This document shows, one piece after another, positions 60,830-64,000 of a DNA stretch of 64,000 nucleotides. Numbering within the stretch: position 1 is the first letter of the stretch; every line of letters begins with the position of its first letter. A program made the position numbers and the translations under genes. Origin of the DNA: Metopolophium dirhodum (lineage: Eukaryota; Arthropoda; Insecta; Hemiptera; Aphididae); contig NC_083560.1 in the NCBI RefSeq assembly GCF_019925205.1, positions 124,001 to 188,000 of the forward strand, read 5' to 3'. The notes below the pieces were generated by a model that worked only from the letters and a program-made list of their open reading frames with translations, was not told where the DNA came from and did no database searches.

Positions 60830-63034
60830 CTGTCCCGTTAACTTTTAGGTAGGAATGAGGTGTCTATATGCTATAGTAAGTTCTAAAAAATGTAACCTTC
60901 AAAATCTATATTGAAGCATTTAACATTTGTTCACTCTAATCAGAATAAGTCGCTGTTTAGATGGGTTTTTCGCGGCAGTTTAACTACTATTTTGGGTATT
61001 TGAATTGGAACGTTTGTTTGGTTATACGATGACATTTACACAATGTATTATGTAAGTATGACTTTTTATGTCCCAGAAAACATTCCGTTTTGATACAATT
61101 ATTATATTATTAGTGATTATAATGTTATAGAAATATTTTAATATGGCAATATGTTTCTGGGGTAGAGAGTAGGTAATTAAGGGTAAATTTTAGACAATAC
61201 TCATAAAAAATCACAACTATTTGTAAATTATTTTTTAAGTTGAATAATTTGGGACATGCAAAAGAACTTTCCCATTATTTTTTAAGTAGGAATTTCGTTG
61301 TCTATATAATAAGTTAATTTCTAAAAAATGTAACAATCAAAATCTATATTAAAGCATTTAACATTTGTTCACTCTAATCAGAATAAGTCGCTGATCTGTT
61401 TAGATGGGGTTTTTGCGGCAGTTTAACTACTATTTTGGGTATTTGAATTGTAACGTTTGACTGAATATACGATGTCATTTAGACTATAAATTATGTAAGT
61501 ATGACTTATTTATCTCCTAGAAAACATTCCGTTTTGAAAAAATGAAAATATTTTTAGTGATTTTAATGTTATAGTAATATTTTAATATGGAAATATATTT
61601 CTGGGGTAGGGAGTAGGTAATTTAGGGTAAATTTTAGACAATACTCATAAAAAATCACAACTATTTGTAAATTCTTTTTTAAGTTGAATAATTTGGGGCA
61701 TGCAAAAGTACTTTCCCATTATTTTTTAAGTAGGAATTTCGTTGTTTATATAATAAGTTAATTTCTAAAAAATGTAACAATCAAAATCTATATTAAAGCA
61801 TTTAACATTTGTTCACTCTAATCAGAATAAGTCGGTGATCAGTTTAGATGGGTTTTTCGCGGCAGTTTAACTACTATTTTGGGTATTTGAATTGGAACGT
61901 TTGATTGAATATACGATGTCATTTAGACTATGTATTATGTTAGTATGACTTATTTATCTCCTAGAAAACATTCCGTTTTGAAAAAATGAAAACATTATTA
62001 GTGATTTTAATGTTATAGTCATATTTTAATATGAAAATATTATTTCCGGGATAGGGAGTAGGTAATTAGGGATACATTTTAGACAATACTCATAAAAAAT
62101 CACAACTATTTGTAATGACTTTTTTAAATTAAATAATAAGGGACATGCAAAAGTACTGTCCCGTTAACTTTTAGGTAGGAATGAGGTGTCTATATGCTGT
62201 GGTAAGTTCTAAAAAATGTAACCTTCAAAATCTATATTGAAGCATTTAACATTTGTTCACTCTAATCAGAATAAGTCGGAGATTTGTTTAGATGGGTATT
62301 TCGCGGCAGTTTAACTACTATTTTGGGTATTTGAATTGGAACGTTTGATTGGGTATTCGATGACATTTACACAATGTATTATTAAGTATAACTTTTTATG
62401 TCCTAGAAAACATTCCGTTTTGATAAAATTATTATATAATTAGTGATTATAATGTTATAGTTATATTTTAATATGAAAATATTATTTCCGGGGTAGGGAG
62501 TAGGTAATGAAGGATACATTTTAGACAAAACTCATAAAAAATAACAACTATTTGTAAAGACTTTTTTAAATTGAATAATAAGGGACATGCAAAAGTACTG
62601 TCCGGGTAACTTTTAGGTAGGAATGAGGTGTCTATATGCTAAAGTAATTTTTAGAAAATTTGACAATCAAAATGAATATTAAAACATTTAACATTTGTTC
62701 ACTCTAATCAGAATAAGTCGCTGTTAAGATGGGTTTTTCGCGGCAGTTTAACTACTATTTTGGGTATTTGAATTGGAACGTTTGTTTGGTTATACGATGA
62801 CATTTACACAATGTATTATGTAAGTATGACTTTTTATGTCCTAGAAAACATTACGTTTTGAAAAAATGAAAATAATCATAGGGATTATAATGTTATAGTA
62901 ATATTTTAATATGGAAATATATTTCTGGGGTAGGGAGTAGGTAATTAAGGGTAAATTTTAGACAATACTCATAAAAAATAACAACTATTTGTAATGACTT
63001 TTTTAAATTGAATAATAAGGGACATGCAAAAGTA
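60830..63034 (+). repeat. Five-monomer HOR p-v-w-q-r, copy 2 (2205 bp)
   Basis: Starts: 60830 p, 61267 v, 61711 w, 62156 q, 62598 r. Same length and order as copy 1. The w here is the ordinary form (GTTGTTTATATAATAAG, GTCGGTGATCAG, CCGGGATAGGG), so only the w position differs clearly between the copies. The r has AAAACATTTAAC; copy 1 has AAAGCATTTAAC at that place. Confidence 0.86.
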
Positions 63035-64000
63035 CTGTCCCGTTAACTTTTAGGTAGGAATGAGGTGTCTATATGCTATAGTAAGTTCTAAAAAATGTAA
63101 CCTTCAAAATCTATATTGAAGCATTTAACATTTGTTCACTCTAATCAGAATAAGTCGCTGTTTAGATGGGTTTTTCGCGGCAGTTTAACTACTATTTTGG
63201 GTATTTGAATTGGAACGTTTGTTTGGTTATACGATGACATTTACACAATGTATTATGTAAGTATGACTTTTTATCTCCTAGAAAACATTCCGTTTTGAAA
63301 AAATGAAAATATTTTTAGTGATTTTAATGTTATAGTAATATTTTAATATGGAAATATATTTCTGGGGTAGGGAGTAGGTAATTAAGGGTAAATTTTAGAC
63401 AATACTCATAAAAAATCACAACTATTTGTAAATTCTTTTTTAAGTTGAATAATTTGGGGCATGCAAAAGTACTTTCCCATTATTTTTTAAGTAGGAATTT
63501 CGTTGTTTATATAATAAGTTAATTTCTAAAAAATGTAACAATCAAAATCTATATTAAAGCATTTAACATTTGTTCACTCTAATCAGAATAAGTCGGTGAT
63601 CAGTTTAGATGGGTTTTTCGCGGCAGTTTAACTACTATTTTGGGTATTTGAATTGGAACGTTTGATTGAATATACGATGTCATTTAGACTATGTATTATG
63701 TTAGTATGACTTATTTATCTCCTAGAAAACATTCCGTTTTGAAAAAATGAAAATATTTTTAGTGATTTTAATGTTATAGTAATATTTTAATATGGAAATA
63801 TATTTCTGGGGTAGGGAGTAGGTAATTTAGGGTAAATTTTAGACAATACTCATAAAAAATCACAACTATTTGTAAATTCTTTTTTAAGTTGAATAATTTG
63901 GGGCATGCAAAAGTACTTTCCCATTATTTTTTAAGTAGGAATTTCGTTGTTTATATAATAAGTTAATTTCTAAAAAATGTAACAATCAAAATCTATATTA
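63035..64000 (+). repeat. Array tail: p/v chimera, w, and a partial w
   Basis: 63035 has a p head, then switches near TATGACTTTTTATCTCC to a v-type tail with AATATTTTTAGTG and GGGGCATGC. 63472 is a w head with the same v-type tail, followed by another w head at 63916 that is cut by the window edge. The duplicated w shows that a w head and a v tail were joined by crossover, starting a new monomeric run. Confidence 0.8.

Larger units (their letters stand above)
1..64000 (+). repeat. Satellite DNA array, ~440-bp monomer, fills the window
   Basis: About 146 monomers follow each other head to tail with no unique sequence between them. Unit boundaries were set at the CTTTCCC/CTGTCCC that follows GCAAAAGTA or GCAAAAGAA; spacing between boundaries is 437-445 bp everywhere except one damaged pair at 17185-17897. 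All units lie in the same orientation. The first monomer has 114 G+C in 438 bases. Landmarks recur in order in nearly every unit: a T-run near the start, CTAAAAAATG, GCATTTAACATTTGTTCA, TTCGCGGCAG, TATTTGAATTGGAACG, TATACGATG, CTAGAAAACATTCC, a G-rich GGGGTAGGGAG, CATAAAAAATC, and GGGACATGCAAAAG at the end. Stops close all six frames in each unit, so no reading frame can run much beyond one monomer. Both ends of the array lie outside the window. The family is not one I recognise. Confidence 0.98.

Noticed and set aside
1..64000. Protein-coding open reading frames, suggested by monomer lengths of 438 and 444 that are multiples of three
   Set aside because: In the first monomer all six frames meet a stop within the first 73 bases (for example TAA at 17 and 49, TAG at 21; reverse stops at 9, 55 and 71). 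These or equivalent stops recur in every unit. No frame can stay open much beyond one monomer.
1..64000. CRISPR array or other prokaryotic repeat system
   Set aside because: Units are ~440 bp and similar over their full length. There are no short repeats separated by unique spacers and no associated genes.
1..64000. Telomeric repeats, because of TAGGG and TTAGGG-like strings
   Set aside because: They are single occurrences at fixed places in the monomer and never in tandem.
1..64000. tRNA, rRNA or small RNA genes
   Set aside because: I saw no cloverleaf consensus, Pol III A/B boxes or rRNA-like segments. All sequence is accounted for by satellite monomers.

Overview
The whole window is one tandem satellite DNA array. 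It holds about 146 head-to-tail monomers of roughly 437-445 bp, all on the same strand, with about 26% G+C (counted by hand on the first monomer). I see no gene, RNA gene, transposon or unique sequence. Every monomer carries stop codons in all six frames; in the first monomer all six are closed within the first 73 bases. The array runs off both ends of the window. This is typical of centromeric or pericentromeric heterochromatin in a eukaryote, read from a long-read assembly. I do not recognise the satellite family and cannot name the species.

I number monomers from the conserved junction, so each starts at the 'ct' of CTTTCCC or CTGTCCC that follows GCAAAAGTA (or GCAAAAGAA). Two length classes exist. 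The short class (437-440) lacks a 5-base ATCTG present in the long class (442-445). Capital letters (A to H, X, Y, Z) name monomer types in the first 16 kb. Lower-case letters (p, q, r, s, t, u, v, w) name types in the rest. The types are recognised by shared diagnostic variants.

Layout. (1) 1-14963 is a capital-letter domain with a 14-monomer higher-order repeat (HOR) of 6161 bp. Its anchor B-C-D-A-B appears at 439, 6600 and 12761, exactly 6161 bp apart both times, although the monomers between the anchors differ. (2) 14964-21890 is a heterogeneous transition zone. It contains two tandem 888-bp dimers, a 1331-bp staggered duplication, and one damaged unit at about 17500, where some 170 bp are missing. 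(3) 21891-24094 is a five-monomer unit q-r-p-v-w. (4) 24095-58180 is a domain of evolving HORs built on the starter pair t-s. Unit sizes are 5, 7, 4, 4, 4, 4, 4, 4, 12, 8, 6, 8 and 7 monomers. (5) 58181-64000 returns to the five-monomer unit, as two 2205-bp copies of p-v-w-q-r and a recombined tail.

Many monomers are chimeras whose two ends match different types. The switches mostly fall in the well-conserved middle of the monomer. The order of types suggests the larger HORs grew by unequal crossover and gene conversion inside an older five-monomer array, remnants of which survive on both flanks. Nothing in the sequence proves centromere function. The HOR organisation, single orientation, lack of inserted elements and near-identical local copies are consistent with an actively homogenising array. 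Collapse or mis-joining in the assembly is the main alternative for some of the irregular unit sizes.
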